In this document: positions 10,088 through 21,817 of the stretch, one piece after another
How positions within the stretch are numbered: position 1 is the stretch's first letter
How the letters are laid out: each line of letters opens with the position of its first letter
From: Tigriopus japonicus
Taxonomy: Eukaryota; Arthropoda; Copepoda; Harpacticoida; Harpacticidae
Assembly (NCBI GenBank): GCA_010645155.1
Contig: JAAGOF010000250.1
Span: 484,747 to 548,746, forward strand
Direction of reading: 5' to 3'
Length of the DNA stretch: 64,000 nt
Translations under genes and position numbers: made by a program
Notes under the pieces: generated by a model
The model's input: the letters and a program-made list of their open reading frames with translations, nothing else
The model's database searches: none
What the model was told of the DNA's origin: nothing

Positions 10088-12407
10088 TCAAAGTCGGCCT
10101 CCTTTGACAAAAGCCAGTGCGGTCGAATCAGGTGGATTAGTCCTCCACGTGGGCAAATTGGAGGCTCTTGCCTGTCGAAATTTGGCACCGTGACCAGCTG
10201 AGCTCGGATTATACTCGGATGAGGCCTTTACTTGTGGGCAAACAGGGTTTCCAGTGGATTCCATCAAGTGGCGATCAGACGAAAGGTGCTGAAAGTCAAG
10301 TGGCAAGTCGAAATTATGCTCAAATTGAACCGAAAACGAAGTCATTTTAGTCTCACCGCGACCACTTGTGGCACGGAGTTCAAAAAAAGATTGCATGTTT
10401 TGCATTTGAAGCCGCCTTTTTGGCGAGCACTTTCATGTGGAACAATACAATCTGGTAACAAAGAGGTGCACGAGGAAGATTGGGTGGGTTGCTCTTGGAT
10501 GGTAAAATTAGCGGCCTTCTTAGCATGTTTAGAGCCTGAAAAAAATAAGGACATCAGGAAAGTTGGTGAACACGCAATGACAAGCCACGTGAGTTTTGGA
10601 CAAGAAGAGAGGGCGAGAAAATTGAACTTGCCTTGTAAATGACTTTCCATTTGTTCTGCAGAGTTCAATTTCAAAGAACAGGTGGAACAAAATAAAAGGT
10701 CGTCGGAAATTGCCTGCGTTTGAGGATTCTGAACTAACTGGACATCTGGAAAGAGGATTGCTTGAACTTTAAAAATGTATGACATAATGGGACAAAATAG
10801 GTTACACTTGTTTCCAACACAACATACATTCAAATTGGTGAGGATTCCTTTTCTAAAGGAAAGGAGGAAATTTGCTGATACTGTTAGCAAATGTCAATTT
10901 TGCAGCCTAAGATTTTAATTAGACAATTTTCTACTTTTCTTATAAAGCTGTCTTAATTGCATGCAATTTACTAGATGGACATAAACTTTGTCTACCACAA
11001 ATTCATAAATTACATTTTACAATGTTTTAACCAAAATCTTCAATATTTGTCCAAATTTACAAAATACAGAAATTTCATAAAAATGTGGGAAAATTACTCG
11101 TTCCGTTGAAGATTTTCTGGGAAAAGCTTAGTTCATCAGTCATAATCAAAGTTCGGAAACAAGCCAACACCATTTATCATAGTTGCAACAAACAATAATT
11201 AGCTTATTTTCGCGGCCACCAAACACTTTTAAGTTATAAGTTACAATGTAACAACAAAAAATTGACAGTTTTGTCTAAAACTATAAAATTGGGAAAATTT
11301 TAAAAAGATCTGGGGAAATTGCTTGTTCCTTGCAGAATGATCTAAAAAAGGATGGTAAAATCAAAATAAGCAACAAAGCAGAGAGGATTTAATACAGTTG
11401 TAACAGTAAATGTTTAGTTTTTCAGCTATGTCAGGCTATGAAGTAAGACTTATATATGATGAGAGTGTAGGAAAAGGTCAGTTTCTATTGCAATTAATGA
11501 GAAAACTGCTAGTAAAATTACCAAAAATCCGATTTCATTGCACGATTTCTCAAGATTACTACAAAAAAATTCTACATTTTTTTGGCAATATTATCATTTA
11601 CCAAAATTTGGTGGTCCTAGGCATAACATCAAATTGACCGATTAAAAAAAATGAAGGCAACCCTTAAATTAGAATGAAATGGGTAAAATGTAAGATGGAA
11701 GTGCCTCCTGAATCTTTTTTCCGTATCAATTTTTCAATCCGTAAAAACAACTCCTTCTTTAGGTAAAAGCTACAGATTCGATAATATTAGTACCAAATTA
11801 AATGTCCAATGACCTTGCACGTCGATGATGTTTGGTTGATATTCATTCAAAACTTTAGAAAGAAAAGGAAGAAGCTCTTTTATCAAAACAATTGCTCCTT
11901 TGATATTTTGCCAAAATTGGAATCACGTAAGTACAGGTACATTCATGAAACAATCGCAGGATCTCTGGTTAATTTCAGTCTAAACATTCCTGGCCCAAAC
12001 GTTTTTCTTCTGATAATTTTTTATGCTTTGATTGCAATCCTGATTCCTTCTCCCAAGAAGGTTTAAATCCAATTTAAATTTCCCACCTCTGCGAAAACGA
12101 ATTCTAAATCAAACCTGTCAAACTTGAATGAGATGTTGAAGTTGAAATGCCGAATTGATAAGAAAATGAACCCAAGAACGTCAATTCAACTCTTACCTTG
12201 TTCGTTTGAGCCGACTGCGGCCTTTTCTCTGGCCTTTTTTCTTGTCCTCAACGAGATCTGTTGTAAAAGTGTGCGATCTCGGAGTTTTCTTGTGTGAATC
12301 TTGCCGGATAAGTGTGCACTTAGCAATTTGAAACTGTTGGTTCGAACGTGACAAAGTTGACAGAAGAGAGGATCGTCTTTGTTGGTGTCCTTGGAGGGTC
12401 TTTCCAT
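10088..12407 (-). CDS. three U1-type zinc finger protein
   Basis: Four exons, 12407-12197, 10745-10632, 10535-10357 and 10288-10088, give a 234-aa protein. Exon ends complete three U1/matrin-type C2H2 fingers with C-x2-C-x12-H-x5-H spacing. Finger 1 is FCQLCHVRTNSFKLLSAH in exon 1. Finger 2 runs from FCSTCSLKLNSAEQMESH (exon 2) into GSKHAKK (exon 3). Finger 3 runs from FKCKTCNLFLNSVPQVVA (exon 3) into HLSSDRHLME (exon 4). This finger type binds double-stranded RNA in ZNF346/ZMAT proteins, so a nuclear RNA-binding role is likely but inferred. Intron 2 uses a GC donor (CAAG|GCAAGT); it is required because only that splice gives finger 2 its last His. Intron 1 is 1.45 kb. Confidence 0.85.
10746..12196 (-). 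other. intron 1 of the zinc-finger gene
   Basis: AT-rich intron of 1451 bp with a GTAAGA donor and a CTCTTTCCAG acceptor on the minus strand. No nested gene was recognised. Confidence 0.6.
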
Positions 12408-14594
12408 ATTCTAGAAGAACAACCACCACTGCGTACCATGACATTTCAAAAGAGTCTTTGAGCACGGTTCGCCAAACAGCCAATGCCAACAAGCTTGCTT
12501 GCTTGCTTGCTTGCATGGGGGTCAAAAAGTTGGTCCAATCTCGTTTTTTAATCTTAGATGCGGAACGCTAAAGTTAGGAAGTTTTCGAGTTCAAACTTTG
12601 GAAAAGGCGAAGAAGACGACGATTGCCATTTTTTACTGGTTCAATGAGTTGATGCTACACGGTAAGTAATGAGCGTTGTAACGACTGGATAGTGTTCGTA
12701 AAAACGAAGAGGTGATGTTTGCTTGAAATACTAGTGTTTCTCGCTATCCCTCTTTAGAGGAAATTTGCCGAATGCAAAATTGACACGAGCAATTTTGGCG
12801 AAAGCTGAGAAGAACCTCTCACGTTCAATGAAATGAAAGCGAGTAAAATGAGTGATTGAACACTCGTCCATCTTTTTTGCTGAATTGAATGATTTCTTTC
12901 AAGTCAAAAATGAACGAACCATCTCTCATTAGCAGGGGACCGAAGGGGAAGAAGAACCACTCCTTCACTTCAGAGATTTGGTCTGACATCCAAGCTTTTG
13001 AAGCGATTGATTTCCTTTCCATTGAAATCCTGATTGCTCAATGACATTGGCACATTGTGATATCACTTTTTTTGGTGCAAGTTGTTCTGGTTTTAATCAC
13101 CGAATCAGTCAAGGGAGTCCAACAGAGCCACTAAAAAGTTTTTGAAACCCTCGAGTTCACAAGACATCAACGAAAAAGACGTTTCCTGACATTTTCAAAC
13201 CAGCAAACTCGAGAACAAGTTATATCAATGTCGAAGGGTCAAAGGTCACTTAATCATCATCATGACAACCTGATCGATGACTTTAAAGTGATTAAGGTTC
13301 GAAAAGTTGAGGAAAATGAAAGTAACATTTTCTTGCCCAAAAGAGGCAAAAACCTTTCTGAGCTTTTGGGTGAACCTCTTTTTCTTGTCAAAACCTTCGT
13401 CTCTGGAGATCCTGTTATGATTTAGGTGCATTCCATGAAAAAGGAGTCTTTCAAAATGCGATCGATTAAACCCACCGGATATCATTTGACAACATCAATT
13501 CGAAAGAACACTTGATGAATAAGGATTGAAAGCCCAAGTTAGATTAGGTAGTGATTAGGACAAGTTCAGGTACAGGACAGAAACTTAATTTGAAACATGA
13601 AGCCACCCTGTACCATCTCCTTCAAAAATGGAAACGGATTGGATGGTCGAAGAGGATTGTGATGAACCAAGTGTGGCAGATTAGCTCCAGGAAGAGAACG
13701 ACCATTTTTCTGCAACGCTTGTTCAAGGGGCACCTTTCCACATGAAACGGTGGTGATCGAGATTGTTGCGGCAAATCTTTCACTTTCACACCTGGGAATA
13801 TTCTCACTCGGACGAGAACAGAAAAAAAATGACGCTGAATTTGTATAGATACACACTACGGAGCGATTTATTTGTAGATCAGGTGATTGTTCCAGGAGGC
13901 ACTCTCGATTTCGATGCATCCACGTGCGTTGGTTTTACCGCTACCCACAGGTACTTTACTGCCTCCAGGGCTTTTGTAATAAGCAATCATCTCGGATGCA
14001 AATGTTTCCCTCATCCCCTTCTATCCCCCGTTGCATGAAGCACAAGAAAGAAAGAAAGAATCTTCTCGACAAAACGTCATTGAATAGAAATCTTCTCATA
14101 TCTCGATCTCACTCGTCTTTCCCTCTTTATCCACTGTCCTCCTCCTCCTCCTTCTTTTTATTCTAAAGCTTGGTCGTCCTGGACGATGGTCGACAGAAGG
14201 CATCACTTCAAATCGCTTCAGTCGCTCCGTAGACGTCAAACGGTGAACTTGAACAACATCGATTCCCCATCCGCGATCATCCCACAAGAAACATTTTTCG
14301 AGCCAACGAGTGTCCTCCAGTGAGTCCGTGGTTTGGGGCAGTTTCACTTCTAAATTCATAGTGGACCTGCGTGTGTGTGTGTTTGGTTGAGAGTGAGCCG
14401 TTCATGAATTCGAATGCCATCCGATACTTTCCACGGTGTTGAAGTCTGAACATAAATCGGCATCTTGAGTGTTTCCAATAACGGTGCTGTCCAAAGCAAA
14501 AGGCGACACTGACGGTGTAGCCACATTGGTACACACATACGTATCAAAACTGTTCTGTGCGTACGTGTAAATATTCACGCAAGCACACAGTGAA
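12408..14594. other. intergenic between zinc-finger and MORN genes
   Basis: The two flanking genes diverge from here. Contents: a GCTT tetranucleotide run at 12491-12514, several weak open frames on both strands, and a TCC-rich run at 14137-14158. No gene can be supported with a domain or splice model. Confidence 0.4.
12491..12514. repeat. GCTT microsatellite
   Basis: About five to six copies of GCTT in tandem, just upstream of the start of the zinc-finger gene on its minus strand. Confidence 0.8.
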
Positions 14595-17500
14595 ATGAGG
14601 ACACTCCTGAATCTCGTGTTATTGCTTTTAAGCGCCCAACATCTAATGGGGGCTGAGAGCAAAATGCTCAAGGATTACATCACAGATGCCACCAAGCAAA
14701 AAGAGGCCCAGCAAAGGTTTCGCGAGACTTTCTCTTTCCTCAAAGACCACGAGATCAAACTTTTCAAGATCGAGGCCGTGGATTATCGCGATGGGAATTA
14801 CACGGGTGAAGTGAACGACCAGAAGGAACGTCATGGGTGGGGCGAGATGTATTGGAAAAATGGCACCGTCTATGGTCCTGGCAACATTTTCATCTACTCT
14901 CATGGAGACCGATACGTGGGACAATGGCTCAACAATAAACAAGATGGTAAACTAAGCCGTTTGAGGGATAGGCATGTGTTAAATGTAGCTGGGAAATGGT
15001 TCTGTCATCTTCAATTTAACCTTGTCCTGAAGGCATCAAACTTTGATCAAAGGGGTTTTCGCAACAAACCCTTCATGGTTTGTTGGCCAATTCAGGCTTC
15101 TGCAGAGTACGTTTGACCTTCTTTGGACCATTGATTAATGATTAAAAAGGGTCTGGGGGCTAAGTAGCTCAATAAACCCGACACTCAAAGACGAACGCAC
15201 GATGACGCGAGATTTTGCTACAAGGTTGTTTTTGACATTACTCATTCACGAACCTTCACAGACAATGGTATCAGAAACGAGACAACTTAGTTCTTGCTTC
15301 GTTGAGATGCAAAAGTAAACCATTTCGACGAGCCATTTCCCAGACCACAGTTGTCTCATATCTCTTTGTCTTTACAAAGAAATAACAAACACTTAACTTT
15401 GTGTTTGATTAATCAAGAAGCACTGAAATTCCACGGAAAGGAATTAAGCATGAAAATTCAGTGCTTCTTGGATGAATGAAACTGGTTTTTGAAAGTATTA
15501 AAGGAGATAACTTGTAAGATGCACAAGTAATGACGAGAAAGCTGAGTCCAATGAGTTGGTGGTGGTAGAGAAATGGCTCTTTAATTGTTGTATCTCCTTT
15601 TGCAAATCTCAAGGAGGTTAAGAAATAGCAAAGTTATCAAACCGCAATAAGAATAAATGGAAAGATGGACACTGGATGATAAGTGGTACACTTAGATGAT
15701 GGAAAACCAACTCATAATTACCGGTCTCACTAAGCAAGGAACACGATGATACGAAAATGACAGAAGCAAAGGAAAGTTTGATGCAAAGAGAGGACGACAC
15801 ACTTCAAGCGAGAAGAATCGCTCGTTTGATGTGAAAAGTAAGGGGGCTTTTCTTTGAATCCTCGTTCGAATGGCTTGGATGTGATTTACGCAGTCGTAAT
15901 CAAGACAAGTTCCAGTGTCAGCAGAACTTCCTTGCATTTTCAATTCTTTATGTGCCAGCCAGTTATCGACACTTTCACTCAGGTCATAATTTTGATCCTC
16001 GTGCTTTTACTCGATCCTTTTTTGCCCCCTAATCCTTTGACAAGACCCGCCAAGAAGAAAGCATCTCTCCTCTAATAACCTCTAAATTCCCACTAACGCG
16101 TCTTGAGGCCGTCAAAAGGAAGACCATGCTGCTTGCTATTGAAGGATTAATTGAAATCAGAGCCACGGGATGTGTTGTCTAATTAAAGCACCACCCGTCA
16201 AAAATGTCGATAGGTACACTCTGACAAAGGTCCTGTCGTTCTTTTGAGCTAAAATTTGTTTTCTGTCTTTAAATCATATTCTGGATAATACAAAAAACAT
16301 TCTAGAAGTTAGTGGGTGCACACTGGATATTCGATCGTTCCAGTCTATCCCACCTTGTTTTGATATCTTGGTTCAAAACATGATTGCGAGACAATTTTCA
16401 TGTCAGAATATAATCACTTTGATGTCCAAGCAGGGTTACCAAGTTTTGGAGAAGCCTCTCGGCCACTTTTGTTGTGAAATTCGTATACTTTCGGACACCT
16501 CTTTGAAACCTTTGGCCACTTTTGGCAGCAAAATGAAAAACAATTTCTCACTGAAAATGGCGTTTTGCCTAAACTAAAATCGAGTCGTTGAAAATTTCAA
16601 ACAAAAAAATGGAAAAAAACTAGAAAATATTAAGGCATTCAGTTTTTCACCAAAAAATTGGAAAAAAATTCGTCGGAAACAAAATTATATTACAATGGCA
16701 CAAATTTCAATTCCCCCAATCAAAATTTGGCCCAATCTCCTAAAGAACATTCATTGGTACTTTGAAGTTTGTATCCAAATGCTACAGAAATTTGTGAACA
16801 CAATGAGTTATGTTTCAGATCCAGAAAACTAAGAGGATTTGTTTATCAGTTGCTGGGATGTTTCAGTTTGACTGGTCCATTTTTACTTGTTCACCAATGA
16901 TTGATTTGAGTGTTCAAATGAAACCATAAGTTTCTTCCAAAAAAAGGTGTAATGTACACCCGAAGTCACATCAAACCAAAAAAACATCAATGGTTATGGG
17001 CTACTGATACAGGATCCATTTTACAAAAATCGNNNNNNNNNNNNNNNNNNNNNNNNNNNNNNNNNNNNNNNNNNNNNNNNNNNNNNNNNNNNNNNNNNNN
17101 NNNNNNNNNNNNNNNNNNNNNNNNNNNNNNNNNNNNNNNNNNNNNNNNNNNNNNNNNNNNNNNNNNNNNNNNNNNNTCTTGCGGCCACCGGGTTTCACAT
17201 TCGGCCATTTTTGGCAAAAATAGCCGAGGATTCGGCCACCTGGCCACCCTGTGTCCAGGAGTAGCAATCCTTTTATTTAGGAGATCACTATCGCAATATA
17301 GATCTAATGAATTCTTTGGAATTTCTTTCGGCCCTCAACAAAATGTCACATTGCTGGCACAAGAGGGTTCAACATTTTTCCCGTATTTAGGACTTTTTGG
17401 GACGTTTTGAATGGATGAGTGTAATCGAACAAATTCAGCTGTGGATTCTGGGGCCAAAATGATTAGGGATGGGCCAGAACTAGGTTCGGACATTTCATAG

Positions 17501-19861
17501 TTTTAGTTTGCTACGTGAGGAAAAAATTCTTATTTGAATTGATTCTCAAAATGAAGAAAACGAGTTGGTCTCACGAATTTTGATTAAATTTTATGCAGGG
17601 TGAGTCTCGACTCCGACGCATCCCTAGCCATTTTGGCCCCAGAATCCCCAGCTGAATTTGTTCGATGACACTCATCCATTGCCCGCAATGACTTCTTGTC
17701 GAAGAGGTCTTAGAATTTCTGATACCCGACTTTGTTTTGTGGCACTAGACAAAATAATGTGTAGACAAATTTTCGGCAAATACGATGCTATAAAGATCAA
17801 TGCTTTTAATTAAAATCGTCCATTTTGAAGAGCAAATATGCAACGCAGTTGTGAAATATGACGACTCATCCTTTCGGGGTGCTCTGGTCTAGAAAGTTTA
17901 TGCTTGTGTAGTAAAACAGGCCCTTTGAAATCCTATACGATGGTATTGGATATCAAGATGTTGCTTTTTTATTAATTGTTGATGGGTGATAAATACACAT
18001 TAGTGGACAAGTACGTGAAGGGAATGAAAACATTATTCTGCTACTATCCTAATTACGTCAGGATGTCTTGAGCTCAAATTCCTCTTCATCTTAAGGGATT
18101 ACCTAAATATCACAGCTAAGAAGGCCGGCTTAAGAAGTGTCACAGGGCTAGAGAAGGCTTTATAGATAAATGACTTTTGCAATTGATTATTGTGTTTTTC
18201 TGTATGTACAATAGGATTCGACCTGAACCAATTTTTATACAGAGACTCTCGGCCATTTTGTTCTGGCTAGGACAGTTCAATGGAATTAAATTTCTTGAAT
18301 GGCGCCCTAACTGCCAAGCCATTCATAAGTGTACGAAGCAAAATTGTGCTGGCTTAAGATAAGTTCCACTTCTGCAAATCAGCACTTTCGTTTTAAAGAC
18401 ATTTCGGTTAAACTTTAGAGAAACTGATTAGTACTTACAGACGCTCTTATCCAAGGAAAACTAGATTATCGTCGTTTTTATATCGGTTGATATTTGGGAA
18501 AAAACAACATATTACCACCGAAAGTACAAACGGAAACAACTCAAAAGGCTTTTTTTCTTCCCCAATTTCTCTAAAATATACTAAGGCACTCAGAAGCGAG
18601 AGTTTACCCCAGAAACTCGTATCAGGTGACCCAAAATTTTCATTTTTACTCAAGGAGTAACCTTAGGCTTAGTGATTCAATATGGGTCAAATCACGTCTC
18701 GCTGGTTAGGCGCTGGTTAAGAATCTCTTAATTTAGTTTCATTCTCAGGATACAAAAAGGAGTGTCGAGCCCAGCGTCTTAAGAAATTGTAGTTTTTAAG
18801 ATTTGTTGTTGGTTCGTCCTTCATCTTGTAACTTTATTTCAATTTTTCTCTTAGATTTCTAAAACTAGCCGTTTTAGCTTTCCTTTCAAATTTCTTTGAG
18901 AACAACCTTTTTCATCATAATACAGCAGTTCCTGACGAGTGAAGGGCACTCACTCTCCAATGGTAAAAGAAGTCTTAAGTGTCGTCATTGGCGAAATAGC
19001 ACATTGAAATTGAATAGCCCACTCTTGAAAATTCAACCAGGGGGCTTTTTGTGTCGTCTTTGGGGAATATCTCATTTCCAAGAAAGAGCCCACCATAAAC
19101 ACGTTTTACCACGCTAAATTCTTCATTTCTTCAACCTTTCAGGTATAGGCACCTTCTTTAGTCAGACAGGCGCTTATGTCGGTGACTGGAAAAGTGGTCT
19201 TCAGCATGGAAATGGAACAGCCTTATACAAGAATGGAAACAAGTACGTGGGGCAGTTCCGCAATGGTTTCAAAGACGGGTTTGGCGTGTTCACAGTAGCC
19301 AATGGTGACCAGTACTCTGGTTTCTTTAAGCAAGGGATCAAGTTTGGCCATGGCATTGAGACCTTTCATAACGGCGAAAAATATGTGGGCGAATACAAGA
19401 GTGGTATCCAAAACGGCCAAGGCTCATCGTTCTATTCGAGTGGTGGCATCAAGTACAAAGGGGATTGGATCAACGGGATGCCTCATGGATTTGGCACCTT
19501 CTTCTTGCCTAATGGTATGCCATTCAAGGGCGAATTTGAGTTTGGCAAACTCATGAGCAAGCCAGGGACCGTCAGCCATTCATCATCTGATCTGTACTCC
19601 CAAAACACAGAAAGACCCTCAGAAGTTCCAAGGTTTGACAGTCTGATCCTGGACCAATCGCCTCAGCAAACTTTCTTGTTGCAACAACAACAACAACAAT
19701 TTCAACAACAACCATCGGGTGCTTTTTCGGCCAATACTTACAATGCTTTTACCACTACACAAACCACGACCACCACAACAACTGGAACCACTCGACGAAC
19801 TCCGGTGGGTTTGGCCACCACTTTCAGCAACATCATCTCGGCATTTTGGCCTTTTGGTTGA
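14595..19861 (+). CDS. secreted MORN-repeat protein
   Basis: Exons 14595-14946 and 19143-19861 join (G|GT, coding Gly) to give 356 aa. Residues 1-20 are a clear signal peptide (LLNLVLLLLSAQHLMGA). An acidic/basic helical stretch follows. Then come about eight MORN repeats from residue ~72 to ~310, with typical Y-x-G-x-W/F-...-HG-G units such as GDRYVGQWLNNKQDG, GAYVGDWKSGLQHG and EKYVGEYKSGIQNG. The tail is Ser/Gln-rich (a run of Gln near residue 295) and then Thr-rich. MORN repeats usually contact lipids or proteins inside cells, so a signal peptide on a MORN protein is unusual. The splice falls inside one MORN repeat, which supports the join. An AATAAA lies at 20000-20005. Confidence 0.88.
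16431..17251. mobile_element. hAT-like element interrupted by the gap
   Basis: The left end CAGGGTTACCAAG and the right end GGCCACCCTG form degenerate inverted termini of the CAGGGTGGCCA type. TGTCCAAG (16423-16430) and TGTCCAGG (17252-17259) form an 8-bp flanking duplication with one mismatch. GGCCACTTTTG-like motifs recur near both ends. Part of the interior is unknown because of the N run at 17033-17176. Confidence 0.58.
17033..17176. other. assembly gap (N run)
   Basis: 144 undetermined bases lie inside the hAT-like element in the MORN intron. Any open frame crossing it is an artefact. Confidence 0.99.
17410..17680. mobile_element. MITE-like hairpin element
   Basis: Two inverted arms of about 65-70 bp face each other across 135 bp. 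The left begins AATGGATGAGTGTAATCG, and the right end is its inverse with one change near the tip. The arms match the single arm at 2506-2582, so the family is dispersed. No convincing target duplication was found. Confidence 0.65.
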
Positions 19862-19999
19862 AATTGAGTTGCTGCTATTTACGTGACAAGACATTTATTC
19901 TACTGTGCAGCTAAATAGATTTTAAGAACAGATACACAAATATATATGCTGATGTAATTTAAAACTATGAATGTAGTGCGAGCTTCGTTTCAGAATCTT

Positions 20000-20005
20000 A
20001 ATAAA
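20000..20005 (+). terminator. polyadenylation signal of the MORN gene
   Basis: AATAAA lies 139 bp after the stop codon at 19861, the first such signal downstream. Confidence 0.5.
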
Positions 20006-20827
20006 CCTACAAAATGAACGATTTGCATTGCGAATTTTAGTGCCACAATGAATGAAGCAATGGCTCGATCAAAATTTCGAACAAGATGATTTTTTCATTC
20101 GACACTCGAGTTCTTCCATTTTTTTACCTTGATTTTCATGGCTTGTGCTTCGCCAAACAGCGAAAAAGATAACAAACTTTTATCTAATTCCTTTGGAATA
20201 CTATGTTTAAATATCAGGTATATCCTTTGACTGTTTGTAAAACTTCTTGGAACAGAAATTACTCACGTTATTTAAAGTTATTGTGAAGCAGGGATCAAAC
20301 AAATCCTTCCTCCTTCAGTTAAAACAGGGTTGCGATGTTTTGTTTGAACTCGGGGTCTAATATCTGACACAAAGATTCCAATTTTGTGCCAATCGAAGAA
20401 CCAAGCTTCAAATAGATTGATTAACAAATAATGGTGGAAGTTTTGTTTTTGAACAAATAGGCAATTTTTGGATGCTGTCTTCAGTGGTACCATCTTCTAC
20501 ATTCAATCATAAATCAATTTGACGGTGAGTTCTGGACTGGGAAATTTTCTTAAGTTAAGATTGGACTCATAGGACGTTTCATCTTTATGGAAATAACCAA
20601 AGACCTTGTTTCATCTTCATGTAAGTAACCGAAGACTTTGTTTTATCTTCATATAAGTAACCAAAGACCTTGGTTTAACGAACCATCGACCAAACCTACC
20701 TTTTAAGCCAAGGAATATAACTGTTATGAGAGGAAATTTTGTTTTAATAGCTGGACTTTCATCTTGATGATTGAAATTTTCTCAAAAGGAAAGCTATTTT
20801 ATAGATCATGGGCAAAACATTTTTATT
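20006..20827. other. intergenic left of the palindromic element
   Basis: No gene. It includes three tandem 32-bp units at 20576-20673. Confidence 0.45.
20576..20673. repeat. three tandem 32-bp repeats
   Basis: Units start GTTTCATCTTTATGG, GTTTCATCTTCATGT and GTTTTATCTTCATAT at 20576, 20608 and 20640. Each contains AAGTAACC(A/G)AAGAC-like text. Confidence 0.75.
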
Positions 20828-20833
20828 TGTATA
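20828..20833. repeat. left target-site duplication TGTATA
   Basis: The 6-bp TGTATA directly abuts the AGTAGTATATAG terminus and recurs in the same orientation at 25878-25883. Six-bp duplications are the hallmark of Polinton/Maverick integration. Confidence 0.8.
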
Positions 20834-20916
20834 AGTAGTATATAGATTCACTCGATTTTCGCAGGTGCAATCATGCATAACCCCTAATTTCCGGCCCGGA
20901 TGTAATGGCCTGATTT

Positions 20917-21375
20917 TGGAAAAAAGCAGGTGGACAACAAATTTGAACCTCAAAGGAAAACAATAGTTTAAATTGCACAGCTCAAAATACGTACAATTAA
21001 AAAAATAATGACTCAAATACATTAATCATTTAAAATGTAATGAGATGACGTAATAATTTCCCAGGGATGACTCATCATCATGTGGAAAAAGAAGCGGGTA
21101 CGAAACAAACGTGAATGAACAAAGGAACCTCAAAGGAAGTGGCAGACAATGTTTTTAATTGCCTGTCATTGAAAAATAAAGTCAATTAAAAAATGATTAA
21201 CAAATGAGTAGTTGGGATACGGAAAGTGCGTTGATGGTTAACGCAACCTGTGGAAAAGAGCAGGTGCGCAACAAGAGGTGAATGAACAAAGAAACCTCAA
21301 AAGAAGTGGTGGACAACATTTGTTTAACTTCATATCATTGAAAGTTGAAGCCAATTAAAAAATGATTAGCAAATC
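20917..21375 (+). repeat. three ~167-bp degenerate subterminal repeats, left arm
   Basis: Units start at about 20917, 21083 and 21251. Each contains TGGAAAA followed by a (C/G)GGTG-C-AACAA part, then AACCTCAAAGGAA-like text, then AATTAAAAAATGATTA in the last two. They lie between the terminus and the 104-aa gene and could be replication or packaging signals; that role is speculative. Confidence 0.6.
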
Positions 21376-21439
21376 AGTGTTTTAACAAGTTAGGATTACC
21401 AGAAAGAAGGTTTTGACCAAGAGATTGGTTACATAAGAA

Positions 21440-21754
21440 ATGAAAGAGACAAAAACTCTAACGAGTTTGTTTTTTAAATACGAAAAAATGGGACTGCAAG
21501 AAATTGCTCAATTCACGCCCGAAGAAGCAAAAATGATAGCGAACGAAGAATCCCGAGGGATTAAAGCGCTACTATTGAAATATAAGTGCTTTACTATGAT
21601 GGTCCTAACCTGTTTGATTATGTCTAACATTATTATATTTCTTGTAAGAGCAACAACAATGTCCAATAGTTATGTTGACAACTTGATCTCCTTTCTCCAA
21701 GACCATTTTAATACCACAGACCAACTCATAAATAAAGGAAAACTCTCAACATGA
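21440..21754 (+). CDS. 104-aa single-pass membrane protein, left copy
   Basis: A complete frame of 104 codons. The first 50 residues are charged and amphipathic (FTPEEAKMIANEESRG). A transmembrane segment follows at about residues 50-69 (CFTMMVLTCLIMSNIIIFLV). A short C-terminal ectodomain-like part carries an N-glycosylation site (NTT at 91-93). It converges with the polymerase gene, with 63 bp between the two stop codons. An AATAAA overlaps its last codons. I do not recognise the family; Polintons and adintoviruses carry many small unassigned membrane proteins. An identical copy sits in the other arm. Confidence 0.6.
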   Translation: MKETKTLTSLFFKYEKMGLQEIAQFTPEEAKMIANEESRGIKALLLKYKCFTMMVLTCLIMSNIIIFLVRATTMSNSYVDNLISFLQDHFNTTDQLINKGKLST

Positions 21755-21817
21755 AGATACCAACATGCGTTTTTATTCATTCAAGCATAAAAAATCATAC
21801 ATAAGGTTAGGGAACAA

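Larger units (their letters stand above)
14947..19142 (+). other. 4.2-kb intron of the MORN gene
   Basis: Donor ATG|GTAAAC and acceptor CCTTTCAG. The intron contains an hAT-like element (16431-17251), an assembly gap and an inverted-repeat element (17410-17680). No nested gene is supported. Confidence 0.75.

Noticed and set aside
14096..14359. 87-codon minus-strand frame upstream of the MORN gene
   Set aside because: It has a balanced-looking residue mix, but its end is low-complexity Arg runs from a TCC repeat and no homology was recognised.
16952..17410. Open frames running through the N gap
   Set aside because: They are open only because of undetermined bases.
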